DNA from: Halorubrum salipaludis
Lineage (GTDB): Archaea; Halobacteriota; Halobacteria; Halobacteriales; Haloferacaceae
NCBI RefSeq assembly: GCF_002286985.1
Contig: NZ_NSKC01000004.1
Coordinates: 124,001 to 188,000 of the forward strand
Direction: 5' to 3'
DNA: 64,000 bases
The translations under genes and the position numbers were made by a program. Below, piece by piece: positions 8,064 to 17,158 of the stretch (positions within the stretch are counted from its first letter, which is position 1; each line of letters opens with the position of its first letter). A model generated the notes under the pieces. The model ran no database searches and was not told where the DNA came from. It saw only the letters and a list, made by a program, of their open reading frames with translations.

Positions 8064-10502
8064 CTACTCGGCGTAAACCGCGCGCGCGGAGTTCGACACC
8101 ACGAGGAGACTGCTCGTCGCCATCGCGACCGCGGCGAAGAGCGGGTTGAGGACCCCAGAGACGGCCATGGGGATCGCGACCGCGTTGTAGACGAACGCCC
8201 ACCCGAGGTTCTGTTTGAGCCGGCGGTTCGTCCCGCGGGTGACCGCGAACAGCTCCGGAATCGCCGAGAGGCGGTCCTCCAGCAGGACGGCGTCGGCCGC
8301 GTCGGCCGCCAGATCGGTCCCGCTGGCGACGGAGACGCCGACGTCCGCCGCCGCGAGCGCGGGCGCGTCGTTGCTCCCGTCCCCGACCATCGCGACGCGC
8401 TCGGTCGCGGTCAGCCGCCGGACCGTCTCGGCCTTCGCCGCCGGCGGGACCCCCGCGAACACCTCGTCGATCGCGGGGTGCGCCTCGAACCGCCGGGCCG
8501 CCGCGGGCGAGTCCCCGGTGAGCACGACGACCCGGCGTCCGTCCGCCGCGAGCTCCTCGACGACCGCCTCCCAGCCGTCGCGCACCTCGTCGCCGACGAC
8601 GAGCACGCCCCGGACGGCACCGTCCCAGCCGACGTACACGGGAACGCGGCCGGCCTCGCGGGCCTCCTCGCCGGCCGCGTCGAGCGAGCCGGGGACGGCC
8701 CACTCCCCGCCCTCGAACAGCGAGCGGTGGCCGACGACGACCTCGTCGCCGTCGATCCGACCCGAGACGCCCCTGTCCGTGACCGTCACGTCTGCGGCGG
8801 GCGACGGCTCGGCGACCGCCCCGCCGTCGCTCGCCGCGCGCGGGCGGGCGTCGTTCCCGCCGCGGTCGCGTTCCGCCTCCCGCCCCTCCCCCGCTACCCC
8901 CGCGACGATCGCCTCCGCGACCGGGTGGGCCGAGGCGCGCTCCAGCGCCGCGGCCCTGTTCCGGACGGTCTCGGGGTCGGTCTCGTCCGTCGTCGTCCCG
9001 AGCAGCCGCATCTCCCCGTCGGTGAGGGTTCCGGTCTTGTCGAGCACGACCGTGTCGACGTCGGCGGCCTCCTCGAAGACGGCGTCGGAGACGATCACGA
9101 TCCCCCGTCGGGCCGCGTCGCGGACGCCGGCCGCGACCGCGAGCGGTGACGCGAGCCCGAGCGCGCACGGACACGAGACGATGAGCACCGTGAGCCCGAC
9201 CAGCGCCGCCTCCGGCGGCGCGCCGCCGAACGCGAGCGTCGCGCCGGCCGCGAGGACCGCGACGGCGACGACGAGGGGGACGAAGGCCGTCGCCAGCCTG
9301 TCGACGAGCCGCTGGATCCCCGACCGCGAGCTCTGGATCTCCCAGAGCAGCCGGACGAGCGTGTCGAGGGTGCTCTCGGCGTCCTCGCCAACCTCGACGA
9401 CCACCGGGGCGTCGGTGACGACGGTGCCGCCGCGGACCGCGTCGCCCTCGCGTTTCGTCGCCGGGAGCGACTCGCCGGTGACCAGAGCCTCGTCGACCGC
9501 CGCGGTCCCCTCGACGACCGTCCCGTCGAACGGGACGCGCTCGCCGGGTCGCACGAGCAGGCGATCCCCGGGGTCGACCGCGTCCGCCGCGACCGTCTCG
9601 CCCGCCTCGGTCCGGACGTCGCGCTCCGTCGCGGTCGTCAGCTCCGAGAGGGCGCCGGTCGCGCGCCGCTTGATCAGCGACTCGTAGTGGTTGCCGGCGG
9701 TGACGACCAAGATGACCGCGATCGTCACGTCGAAGTAGAGGTCGGTCCGTCCGAGCAGCATCGCGAGGGTGCTGTACGCGTACGAGCTGGCCGCCGCGAG
9801 CGACACCAGGAGATCCATGTTCGGCTGCCGCGCGCGCAGGCTCACGTAGGCGCCCCGCAGGATGGGATAGCCCGTGTAAAATAAGACGATCGAGGCGAAC
9901 AGCCAGATCTGCGTGAACAGGTACAGCCCGGATATCCCGCCCAGATCGAGGAACGGCTCGTAGCCGAAGTAGGTGGGGTACAGGAAGACGACGTACCACA
10001 GCATCGCCATCATCCCGAAGAAGCCGCCGCCGATCAGGAATCGGACGACCGCGTCGTCGCGCTCGGCGTCGGGGTCGGCGCGGTGGCTCGCGGAGTACCC
10101 GGCGACGGAGAGGCGCTCGGGGAGCTCGTCGGCCTCGACGGTCTCGGGGTCGTAGTCGACGCGGATCGTGTCCGTCGCGTAGCTCGCCTCCGCGGCCGCG
10201 ACGCCGGGCTGTTCGCCCGCGGTCATCTCGAGGAACGACTCGCAGGTCGCGCAGTGCATCCCGTCGACGTGGAGGAAGGTCGTCTCGCCGTCGAACTCGT
10301 CGCCCGGCTCCGCCCGCGGGCGTCGCTCCTCGATGTCGTCAATCCCGACCTCGAATTCCCCGTCAACCCCGCCGAACTCCTCGGCGTCGCCGAGCGACCG
10401 CGCGACCGCGAGACACCCCCGACAGCAGAACTCGCCGTCGACGTCCGGAGCCGTGTGGGGATCGTCTCCGGTCGGGAGGTCACAGAGTGTACAGTGTGGC
10501 AT
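8064..10502 (-). CDS. copA: Copper-transporting P1B-type ATPase, CcoI/FixI-like
   Basis: An 812-residue P-type ATPase. The N-terminus has an extra cysteine module (C4-x-x-C7 and FCCRGC at 25-30), as in CcoI/FixI ATPases of oxidase assembly, followed by an HMA domain with GMHCATC (Cys84, Cys87). The core shows TGES (342-345), the CPC ion-site motif (444-446), DKTGTLT with phospho-Asp488, the HP locus (ASAHPVAEAI) and GDGSNDAPAL. CPC plus CxxC indicates Cu(I) export across the membrane. Position next to the ba3-type oxidase operon and the CcoI-like N-terminus suggest copper supply to the CuA/CuB centres rather than simple detoxification; that last point is inference. Confidence 0.9.
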   Translation of the reverse strand: MPHCTLCDLPTGDDPHTAPDVDGEFCCRGCLAVARSLGDAEEFGGVDGEFEVGIDDIEERRPRAEPGDEFDGETTFLHVDGMHCATCESFLEMTAGEQPGVAAAEASYATDTIRVDYDPETVEADELPERLSVAGYSASHRADPDAERDDAVVRFLIGGGFFGMMAMLWYVVFLYPTYFGYEPFLDLGGISGLYLFTQIWLFASIVLFYTGYPILRGAYVSLRARQPNMDLLVSLAAASSYAYSTLAMLLGRTDLYFDVTIAVILVVTAGNHYESLIKRRATGALSELTTATERDVRTEAGETVAADAVDPGDRLLVRPGERVPFDGTVVEGTAAVDEALVTGESLPATKREGDAVRGGTVVTDAPVVVEVGEDAESTLDTLVRLLWEIQSSRSGIQRLVDRLATAFVPLVVAVAVLAAGATLAFGGAPPEAALVGLTVLIVSCPCALGLASPLAVAAGVRDAARRGIVIVSDAVFEEAADVDTVVLDKTGTLTDGEMRLLGTTTDETDPETVRNRAAALERASAHPVAEAIVAGVAGEGREAERDRGGNDARPRAASDGGAVAEPSPAADVTVTDRGVSGRIDGDEVVVGHRSLFEGGEWAVPGSLDAAGEEAREAGRVPVYVGWDGAVRGVLVVGDEVRDGWEAVVEELAADGRRVVVLTGDSPAAARRFEAHPAIDEVFAGVPPAAKAETVRRLTATERVAMVGDGSNDAPALAAADVGVSVASGTDLAADAADAVLLEDRLSAIPELFAVTRGTNRRLKQNLGWAFVYNAVAIPMAVSGVLNPLFAAVAMATSSLLVVSNSARAVYAE

Positions 10503-10592
10503 GTGGGTCCGCTTTCGGCGTTCCGCGGGCGGGACGCTGATCCGACCCGCCGCGCTTCGCTCGGTGCGGTCTGGTCGACGACGCCCGCCCGA

Positions 10593-10796
10593 CTACGCCT
10601 GTTCGGGGTCCGCGGCGCTTCCGTCGCCGAACCCGGGCAGGCCCCCGCCGGTGGCAATCCGGAGGCTCGTCCAGATGAGTAGCACGTTCACCAGCGTGAT
10701 CGCGACGAACAGCTCCGAGCGGTCCGCGATGAACACCGCCGCGGGGACGAGCCCGCCGAGCACGAGGAGCACGGCCTGTTGGAGCGAGAAGTTCAT
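10593..10796 (-). CDS. Small two-helix membrane protein of the oxidase cluster (CbaE-like candidate)
   Basis: A 67-residue protein starting MNFSLQQAVLL with two transmembrane helices (about 7-26 and 30-48) and an acidic tail. I chose ATG 10796 over an upstream in-frame start because the TATA box ATTATATAT (10821-10829, minus strand) lies 25-30 bp before it. It sits between the copper ATPase and the divergent cba operon and shares that divergent promoter region. It may be a small oxidase subunit or assembly factor; I know of small CbaE-type proteins in haloarchaea but cannot confirm the match. Confidence 0.65.
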   Translation of the reverse strand: MNFSLQQAVLLVLGGLVPAAVFIADRSELFVAITLVNVLLIWTSLRIATGGGLPGFGDGSAADPEQA

Positions 10797-10820
10797 GCCG
10801 TAACCAAGGCACCGCCGATT

Positions 10821-10872
10821 ATATATAATATTCCTGTTTTCAGGGTCCGAGAACGGGTGGATGTTATATAGT
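10821..10872. promoter_or_regulatory. Divergent promoter region between the small membrane gene and the cba operon
   Basis: Two TATA boxes point in opposite directions in about 50 bp: ATTATATAT (10821-10829, minus strand) and TTATATAG (10864-10871, plus strand). Each sits 25-30 bp from a start codon (10796 minus, 10894 plus), so both transcripts look leaderless. The AT-rich spacer between them could hold a shared operator. Confidence 0.65.
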
Positions 10873-10893
10873 CTCTTGTCAATAACGCCACCC

Positions 10894-11070
10894 ATGGGCC
10901 GAAACGAGACCGCACACGCGTCTGCGGAGGACGTTGGCGGAGAGACGGAGGAGTTCGATCCGATCGGGACCCTCACGCTCATCGCGATCTACTTCGCGAT
11001 CCTGGTTGTGTCGTGGGTGTACATCTACTACATCGAGTTCCTCGGCCGCGACCTGGTCATCGTGGGGTGA
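10894..11070 (+). CDS. cbaD: ba3-type terminal oxidase small subunit (CbaD/subunit IIa-like)
   Basis: A 58-residue protein with an acidic N-terminus and a single transmembrane helix (TLTLIAIYFAILVVSWVYIY), like the one-helix subunit IIa of ba3 oxidases. The start is ATG 10894, about 26 bp from the TATA box; the in-frame ATG 10861 overlaps that promoter and is rejected. It is the first gene of the oxidase operon, 7 bp before cbaB. The D-B-A-C order matches the operon described in Natronomonas pharaonis as I recall it. Confidence 0.75.
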   Translation: MGRNETAHASAEDVGGETEEFDPIGTLTLIAIYFAILVVSWVYIYYIEFLGRDLVIVG

Positions 11071-11077
11071 TCACGAG

Positions 11078-11593
11078 ATGCACATTCACGCCTACGAGAA
11101 GCTCTGGCTCGCGGCGTCGGTGCTTCTGATACTGTTCCTCCTCGGCTCGGTCACGTACGGCGCCGTCGGACCGGGGGTCGCGATGGTGAGCGACAGCGAG
11201 CCGGCGATCGACGCCGGCGCGCTCGACGAGGACGATCGGTTCTCGGAGCCCCGCGTCGAACAGGTCGGGGAGAACGAGTACGCGGCGTACGTCGTCGCTC
11301 GCCAGTTCGGGTTCCAGCCCGATCCCATCGTCGTGCCGGCGAACAGCACCGTGACGTTCTACGTCACTTCCGCGGACGTGATCCACGGGTTCGAAGTCGC
11401 CGGGACGAACGCCAACACGATGGTGGTACCCGGCGAGGTCTCCGAGATCACCGTCGAGACCGACGGACCGGCCGAGTACGGCATCGTCTGTAACGAGTAC
11501 TGCGGCGCCGCCCACCACGCGATGGAGGGGAAACTGGAGGTCGTGAGTCAGTCGGCCTACGAGGAGCGCGCCAGCGGGGGTGACGGCGAATGA
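11078..11593 (+). CDS. cbaB: ba3-type terminal oxidase subunit II (CuA domain)
   Basis: A 171-residue protein with one N-terminal membrane helix and an extracellular cupredoxin domain. All CuA ligands are present: His103 (VIHGFEV) and the motif CNEYCGAAHHAM giving Cys138, Glu140, Cys142, His146 and Met149. It accepts electrons, probably from a halocyanin-type blue copper protein, and passes them to subunit I. Its stop overlaps the cbaA start (ATGA). Confidence 0.93.
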   Translation: MHIHAYEKLWLAASVLLILFLLGSVTYGAVGPGVAMVSDSEPAIDAGALDEDDRFSEPRVEQVGENEYAAYVVARQFGFQPDPIVVPANSTVTFYVTSADVIHGFEVAGTNANTMVVPGEVSEITVETDGPAEYGIVCNEYCGAAHHAMEGKLEVVSQSAYEERASGGDGE

Positions 11594-13383
11594 GCGAGGC
11601 GATCGAGGGCGATCGGACGTTCGCCGACAAGTTCCCCGAGGAGGCGCGTGTCGTTCGCGCCGCGCTGCTCGGGTCGTTCCTCGCGCTCACCCTCGGTGCG
11701 GTCTTCGGGATCATTCAGACGCTCCACCGGACCGGCGTCTTCCGGGGGCTCATCAGCTCCACCGACTACTACACGTCGCTCACCGCACACGGCGTGTTCC
11801 TCGCGCTCAGCTTCACGACGTTCTTCCTCGTCGGCCTGTTCACGTGGGCGGTCGTGCGGAGCCTCGACAGGCCGGTGATCGACATCCGGATCACGTGGAC
11901 GTGGTACGGCCTCATGGCGGCCGGGATGACGATGACGGGGATCTCGATCCTCGCCGGCTTCGTCAACGAGCTCGACATGAGCGCCGACGTTCTCTTCACG
12001 TTCTACGCCCCGCTGCAGGCGCACCCGATGTTCTACGCGGGGCTCGCCGTCTTCATCGTCGGATCGTGGATCGCCGGCGCCGACTACTTCCGGACGTGGC
12101 TCGCGTGGAAGCGCGAAAACCCCGACGAGCGGATCCCGCTGCAGACGTTCATGGTGTTGACGACGATGGCGATGTGGTACATCGCGTCGTCCGCCGTGGC
12201 GGCCTCGGTACTGATCTTCCTGCTGCCGTGGTCGCTCGGGCTGATCGATCAGGTGAACCCGACGCTGACCCGGACGCTGTTCTGGTTCTTCGGCCACCCG
12301 GTGGTGTACTTCTGGCTGATGCCGGCGTACCTGCTGTGGTACACGGTGCTTCCGAAGATCGCCGGCGGGCGACTGTTCAGCGACCCGCTCGCGCGCGTCG
12401 TGTTCGTGCTGTTCCTGCTCCTCTCGACCCCGGTGGGGATCCACCACCAGTACCTCGATCCGGGGATCGCGGAGGGGTTCAAGTTCATCTCGATGACGAA
12501 CACGATGTTCCTGCTGTTGCCGAGCCTGCTCACCGCGTTCACGGTCGTCGCGAGCGTGGAGTACGGCGCCCGCCAGCGCGGCGGGACCGGCCTCCTCGGC
12601 TGGCTCACCGACCTCCCGTGGCGGGACCCGGCGTTCACCGGGATGATGCTCGCGGGACTGATGTTCGCCGCCGGCGGCTTCTCCGGAATGGTGAACGCCG
12701 GCATGAACATCAACTACATGATCCACAACACGATCTGGGTCCCGGGTCACTTCCACCTCACCGTGGGGACCGCGGTCGCGCTCACGTTCATGGCCGCCAC
12801 CTACTGGCTCTGGCCCCAGATCACCAACAAGCCGATCTACAGCCGAGCGATCGGGCTGGTCCAGGTCGTGGTCTGGTTCGTCGGCATGGCGCTGATGTCG
12901 AACGCGATGCACGCGCAGGGGATACTGGGCGTTCCGCGGCGGACCGCGGAGCCGGAGTACTCCGGGTTCGACTACCCGACGATGTTCGGGGGGTTCGAGG
13001 AGCTCAACATCCAGATCGCGATCGGCGGGACGCTGCTGTTCGTCTCGACGGTCCTGTTCATCGGGAACCTCGTGCTCACGATGGGGAACCCCAAGATCTC
13101 CGGGCTCGCGGAGGAGCTGCCGCCGGCGCTGTCCGGGCCCGACGACGCGCCGCGCGTGCTCGATAACCTGCGCCTGTGGGTCGGTATCGCGGTCACGCTC
13201 GTCGTCCTCGCGTACGCGCTCCCGCTGGCGGCGATCATCAACCGCGGCGGGCTGCTCGGGCCGGGCGTCGGGACGTTCCCGGTGTGGCTCACCCCCGTGC
13301 TCGACGCGCTCGCGAACGGAGCGGCCGCGGTGGTCGGAGGTGTCGTCGACGCGTCGGCCTCGCTGGCCGAGGTGGTCGGATGA
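11590..13383 (+). CDS. cbaA: ba3-type terminal oxidase subunit I
   Basis: A 597-residue heme-copper oxidase catalytic subunit with at least 12 membrane helices. Metal ligands are visible: His67 (low-spin heme), His236 with Tyr240 (HPVVY, the CuB histidine and cross-linked tyrosine), His285-His286 (CuB), and His387/His389 in VPGHFHL (the high-spin and low-spin heme ligands). The sequence pattern, short subunit II and lack of subunit III point to the B-type (ba3) group. It reduces O2 to water and pumps protons. It overlaps cbaB and cbaC by 4 nt on each side, so the operon is tightly coupled. Confidence 0.95.
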   Translation: MSEAIEGDRTFADKFPEEARVVRAALLGSFLALTLGAVFGIIQTLHRTGVFRGLISSTDYYTSLTAHGVFLALSFTTFFLVGLFTWAVVRSLDRPVIDIRITWTWYGLMAAGMTMTGISILAGFVNELDMSADVLFTFYAPLQAHPMFYAGLAVFIVGSWIAGADYFRTWLAWKRENPDERIPLQTFMVLTTMAMWYIASSAVAASVLIFLLPWSLGLIDQVNPTLTRTLFWFFGHPVVYFWLMPAYLLWYTVLPKIAGGRLFSDPLARVVFVLFLLLSTPVGIHHQYLDPGIAEGFKFISMTNTMFLLLPSLLTAFTVVASVEYGARQRGGTGLLGWLTDLPWRDPAFTGMMLAGLMFAAGGFSGMVNAGMNINYMIHNTIWVPGHFHLTVGTAVALTFMAATYWLWPQITNKPIYSRAIGLVQVVVWFVGMALMSNAMHAQGILGVPRRTAEPEYSGFDYPTMFGGFEELNIQIAIGGTLLFVSTVLFIGNLVLTMGNPKISGLAEELPPALSGPDDAPRVLDNLRLWVGIAVTLVVLAYALPLAAIINRGGLLGPGVGTFPVWLTPVLDALANGAAAVVGGVVDASASLAEVVG

Positions 13384-13595
13384 CCGTCGACGTGAGCCGC
13401 GGCGGACTCCTCGTGACGCTCGCGATCGTCGGCGTGATCGTCTACGAGCTCCGGACCGTACTCGACTTCGTCGGGATCGAGCTGCCGCTGATCCCGTACA
13501 TGGCCGCCGTCTTCGTGCTCGCCGGCCTCGCGGTCTGGTTCGTCGTCCTCAAGGGGGGCTGGCGGACCGATCCGGAGGGCGACGAGCCGGCCTAG
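13380..13595 (+). CDS. cbaC: Small two-helix oxidase-associated membrane protein (CbaC-like)
   Basis: A 71-residue protein with helices at about 9-27 and 37-57 and a charged tail (KGGWRTDPEGDE). It overlaps the cbaA stop (ATGA) and ends the oxidase operon. The size and position fit CbaC of haloarchaeal ba3 oxidases; the name rests on position and topology rather than on a diagnostic motif. Confidence 0.7.
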   Translation: MTVDVSRGGLLVTLAIVGVIVYELRTVLDFVGIELPLIPYMAAVFVLAGLAVWFVVLKGGWRTDPEGDEPA

Positions 13596-13695
13596 CGCCC
13601 ACCGGTCCCCAGTATTCGGCGGTCGACGCTCTCCCGCCCTCTGCCGAGTACCCGATGACCGCGGCGGTTATGACGACGGAGCGCAAGAGGCGACC

Positions 13696-13953
13696 ATGGA
13701 CGAGACGCACGTCGCGGTTCGGTGTGACGACTGCTCGTTCGCAGCGGCCTACGACCGGCTTCGCGACGCCCGAACCGCCGTGGACGACCACGAGTCGACG
13801 ACGGGTCACGGCGTCGACTGGGAGATCCAGTCGCTCGACGCCGGCGTCTCGCGGGCGGGCGCCGACGCCGGCGTTTGCGGTCGCCCTGGGTGCGCGAACG
13901 AGGACTCCCCGCTCGTCGATCCGGACCCGCCGGAGCCGGAGTCGGAGCGGTAG
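13696..13953 (+). CDS. Small conserved haloarchaeal protein with cysteine pairs, unknown function
   Basis: An 85-residue acidic protein. It begins with a CDDC pair (VRCDDCSFAAAYDRL) and has a His-rich ESTTGHGVDWEI segment and a later Cys pair (VCGRPGC), so a zinc site of the C2H2 or four-Cys type is likely. A TATA-like GGTTATG lies about 30 bp upstream of the ATG. Small zinc-binding proteins like this are frequent in haloarchaea and usually uncharacterised. Confidence 0.65.
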   Translation: MDETHVAVRCDDCSFAAAYDRLRDARTAVDDHESTTGHGVDWEIQSLDAGVSRAGADAGVCGRPGCANEDSPLVDPDPPEPESER

Positions 13954-14044
13954 CCGAGACGGAAGCGAAGTGGTAGGCCGGGCCGGAATCGCCGCCGCGG
14001 TCGAGACACACGACTTTTTGATCGTCGGGGGCGTCGGCGACGAC

Positions 14045-15043
14045 ATGAGTACATCAGACGATCGGCTCACCTTCGGCGTGCTCGGAACCGCGGGGATCGC
14101 CCGCAAAGCGGTCGTCCCGGCGATCGCGGCGAGCGACCACGCGGTCGGCGCGGTCGCGTCTCGGGACGGCGAGCGCGCACGGCGGTTCGCCGAGGAGCAC
14201 GCGATTCCGCGGAGTCACGGCTCCTACGAAGCCCTGCTCGAAGACGCCGGGATCGACGCGGTGTACGTCCCGCTCCCGAACGGGCTCCACGCCGAGTGGA
14301 CGACGCGAGCCGCCGACGCCGGCCTCCACGTGCTCTGCGAGAAACCCCTCGCGGTCGACGCGGCGGAGGCGCGCGCGGTGACCGACCACTGCGCGGACCG
14401 AGGCGTCACCCTGATGGAGGGGTTCATGTACCGGTACCACCCGCGTACGGAACGCGTCCTCGAGCTAGTAGCGGAGGAGCTGGCCGACGTGCGCACGGTG
14501 ACCTCGACGTTCCGGTTCCCGCTGTACGACCGCCCGAACGACGTGCGGTTGGACCCGGAGCTCGCCGGCGGCTCGCTGATGGACGTCGGCTGTTACCCCG
14601 TCTCGCTCGCCAGAACCGTCCTCGGCGAGCCGGACCGGGCGTACGCGCACACGCACGACACCCGCGACGCCGGCGTCGACACGGAGCTCGCGGGCGTGCT
14701 GGAGTACGAGGACGGTCGGTCGGCGCGGATCGCCTCCGGCTTCGATACGCAGCTGATCCAGCGCTACCGGATCGACGCGACCAACGGCTGGGTCGCGGTC
14801 GAGCGTGCGTTCGACGCGCCCACGGACGAACGGACGGAGCTGACCTACGAGATCGACGGTCGGCGCGGCGTCGAGACGTTCGATCCCGTCGACCAGTACC
14901 GGCTGCAGGTGGGACACTTCGCCGACTGCGTCGCCGGCGACGCCAGCCCGTTGACCGACGGCGGGGAGGCGGTCGCGAACATGCGAGTCATCGACGCGCT
15001 ATCCGAGAGCGCCGACGGAAGCGGATCGGTGGCGATCGAGTGA
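14045..15043 (+). CDS. Gfo/Idh/MocA-family NAD(P)-dependent sugar dehydrogenase
   Basis: A 332-residue protein. An N-terminal Rossmann fold (FGVLGTAGIARKAVVPAI) is followed by the family motif CEKPLAVDAAEA and a C-terminal GFO domain with GGSLMDVGCYPVS, where Asp and Tyr contribute to the active site. Haloarchaeal relatives (Gfo6/xylose dehydrogenase type) oxidise D-xylose or similar sugars to lactones. The exact sugar cannot be read from the sequence. The gene is monocistronic and convergent with secY. Confidence 0.83.
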   Translation: MSTSDDRLTFGVLGTAGIARKAVVPAIAASDHAVGAVASRDGERARRFAEEHAIPRSHGSYEALLEDAGIDAVYVPLPNGLHAEWTTRAADAGLHVLCEKPLAVDAAEARAVTDHCADRGVTLMEGFMYRYHPRTERVLELVAEELADVRTVTSTFRFPLYDRPNDVRLDPELAGGSLMDVGCYPVSLARTVLGEPDRAYAHTHDTRDAGVDTELAGVLEYEDGRSARIASGFDTQLIQRYRIDATNGWVAVERAFDAPTDERTELTYEIDGRRGVETFDPVDQYRLQVGHFADCVAGDASPLTDGGEAVANMRVIDALSESADGSGSVAIE

Positions 15044-15178
15044 GCCGAGCGGTCGAGTGAGCCGACCGCGGCGCCGTTTCGCCGACTTTCCGCGACCGCA
15101 GTCCGAATCGCGTCGCTGGCGGGAAGTGGATAAAGAGACGGTCGAGCCGCCCGAGAGGGCGGTCGAGGGGTAACGTCG

Positions 15179-16657
15179 CTACTCGTTGCCGAACATCTGG
15201 CGCATCATCGGGTGCATCTCCATCAGCTGCTCCTCTGCGATCTCCTCGTACAGCTTGTACGTGATGGAGACCGCGAGCAGCAGCCCGGTTCCGGAGACCT
15301 GACCGATGGTGCCGAGCAGGTTCGCCATGACGGCGAGCAGCCCGACGAGGGCGCCGCCGATGACGGTCACCTGTGGGATGTACCGCTCCATGACCTTCTC
15401 GACGACCTGCGGATTCCGGCGGAACCCGGGGATCTGCATCCCGGAGTTCTGGATCTGTTTCGCTGTCGCCTCCGGGCCCATCCCGGTGGTCTCGACCCAG
15501 AAGATCGCGAAGATCGCGCCGCCGACGACCATGAACGTGAGGTCGATAAGCAGCCGGACCGCGATCATCCACGGCTCGACCGACGCCGGGATCTCACCCA
15601 GGAACCACATCCAGTCCGTGCGGGCCTGGATCGGGTTCAGGTAGTAGAAGAACCCGGAGATGGGCTGTCCGGCGTCGTTGTAGACGCCGAGCCGCGCCGG
15701 CATCCCCGCCCACTGCGAGGAGAGGAGCTGCCCGAGGAACTGGATGTTCGCCTGCAGCGCGCGAACGAGGATCATCGGCAGGACGGACGCGTAGATGAGC
15801 TTCACCGGGAAGCGCCCGCGAGCGCCCTTCACCCGCGCGTGCGACAGCGGGATCTCGACGCGGACCGACTCCGCGTAGACGACGATCCCGAAGATGAACA
15901 GCGTGGTGAAAAGCGCCAAGATGTTCCCGGGATCGAACAGCAGGTTCTGGAGCCCCTCCGCCGTGAACGGCGACAGCGACACCGGCACGTCACCGACGAT
16001 GATGCCGTACCAGCTCGCGAAGAACCCGGACGCGCCGAGCGCCGAGAAGCTGAAGAACCCGCCGACGATCTGCTGGCTCACGGCTGCGATGATGAACAGC
16101 CCGACGCCGGAGCCGACGCCCCACTTGCTCACGATCTCGTCCATGAACAAGATGAGGATACCGCCGACGAACACCTGCGCGAAGATCAGCAGCTCGACGC
16201 CGAACGTGCTGATGCCGAGCGCTCCCGCGACCGCCTCGTCCGCTGGAAGGAACTCGCCGGTGAACACCATCGGGGCCGCCGTCAGGGCGGTGACGATGAT
16301 CACCAGCAGCTTCTGGAGGCCCTGGTACAGGACCTGGTCACGCGGGTCGTCGGTGTCGAGCCCCAGCAGGTTCGCGCCGCCCAGCAGCTGCAGAACGATG
16401 GACGCCGTGACGATCGGCCCGATGCCGACCTGTAGCAGCGACCCGGACTCCCCGGCGAGCACCGAACGGAACTGCCCGAAGAAGTCCGTCCCCTGACCCG
16501 CCGCCAACCCGAACGGGTTGATGTTGGTCAGGAAGAAGTAGACGATCAGGATGCCGGCCGTCCACATGAGCTTCCGCTTGAACGGAACGTGACCCGCGGG
16601 TCGCTCCACGACGGGCATCCGCGTGAGCACCGGTTCGGCGACCTCCTTCCAACTCAT
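15179..16657 (-). CDS. secY: Preprotein translocase subunit SecY
   Basis: A 492-residue, ten-helix channel protein with the early segment typical of SecY (VPFKRKLMWTAGILIVYFFL), a plug region near LAAGQGTDFF and the cytosolic loop HARVKGARGRFPVKLIY. It forms the Sec61/SecYEbeta pore for unfolded or co-translational export. It is the last gene of the superoperon, 3 bp after rpl15, its usual archaeal position. The 135 bp to the convergent dehydrogenase gene hold no other gene. Confidence 0.97.
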   Translation of the reverse strand: MSWKEVAEPVLTRMPVVERPAGHVPFKRKLMWTAGILIVYFFLTNINPFGLAAGQGTDFFGQFRSVLAGESGSLLQVGIGPIVTASIVLQLLGGANLLGLDTDDPRDQVLYQGLQKLLVIIVTALTAAPMVFTGEFLPADEAVAGALGISTFGVELLIFAQVFVGGILILFMDEIVSKWGVGSGVGLFIIAAVSQQIVGGFFSFSALGASGFFASWYGIIVGDVPVSLSPFTAEGLQNLLFDPGNILALFTTLFIFGIVVYAESVRVEIPLSHARVKGARGRFPVKLIYASVLPMILVRALQANIQFLGQLLSSQWAGMPARLGVYNDAGQPISGFFYYLNPIQARTDWMWFLGEIPASVEPWMIAVRLLIDLTFMVVGGAIFAIFWVETTGMGPEATAKQIQNSGMQIPGFRRNPQVVEKVMERYIPQVTVIGGALVGLLAVMANLLGTIGQVSGTGLLLAVSITYKLYEEIAEEQLMEMHPMMRQMFGNE

Positions 16658-16660
16658 TGG

Positions 16661-17158
16661 TTACTCCTCGTCGTCCTCGTCGTTGGAAGTGTTTTCCGGT
16701 TCGTCAGCGGCCGCTTCGGCGCGCTCGGAGAGCGTCGCCTCGCCGCCGGCCTCCTCGATGAGTTCGACCGCGCCGGCGGTGAACGCGTCGGCAGTGACGC
16801 GGAGCTCGCGGCGGACCTGCCCGCCGCCGAGCACCTTCACGACGTCGGCCTCGTGGCCGTCCTCGACGACGTCGCGCGCGTCGACGACGTACGCGTCGCC
16901 GTCCTCCTCGGCGAGGCCCTCCGCGGCGTACAGCGCCGCGTCCTCGTCGAGCTTCTGAACCTTCACTTCGAGGACCTCGACCTGCGTGCTCTCGGGCCGC
17001 TTGAAGCCGTACTTGCCGAGCGGCGGGTAGTTGTGGTACTCGTGTTTCGCGCGGCCGGCCGCGCCGCGGCCGCCGCGGTGACCGGCGCCGCGCCGGTTCT
17101 TGTGCGTTCCGCCGCCGTGCGTCCGGGAGCCGCGCTGTCGACGTTTCTTGCTCGTCAT
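16661..17158 (-). CDS. rpl15: Ribosomal protein uL15
   Basis: 165 residues. The basic, glycine-rich N-terminus (SRTHGGGTHKNRRGAGHRGG) binds 23S rRNA, and the C-terminal globular part ends in an acidic tail. It overlaps rpl30 by 4 nt (ATGA) and precedes secY, the standard archaeal order. Confidence 0.96.
   Translation of the reverse strand: MTSKKRRQRGSRTHGGGTHKNRRGAGHRGGRGAAGRAKHEYHNYPPLGKYGFKRPESTQVEVLEVKVQKLDEDAALYAAEGLAEEDGDAYVVDARDVVEDGHEADVVKVLGGGQVRRELRVTADAFTAGAVELIEEAGGEATLSERAEAAADEPENTSNDEDDEE

Noticed and set aside
15044-15178. Additional small gene between the dehydrogenase and secY
   Set aside because: No frame with a start, promoter or domain was seen; it is a convergent intergenic gap.
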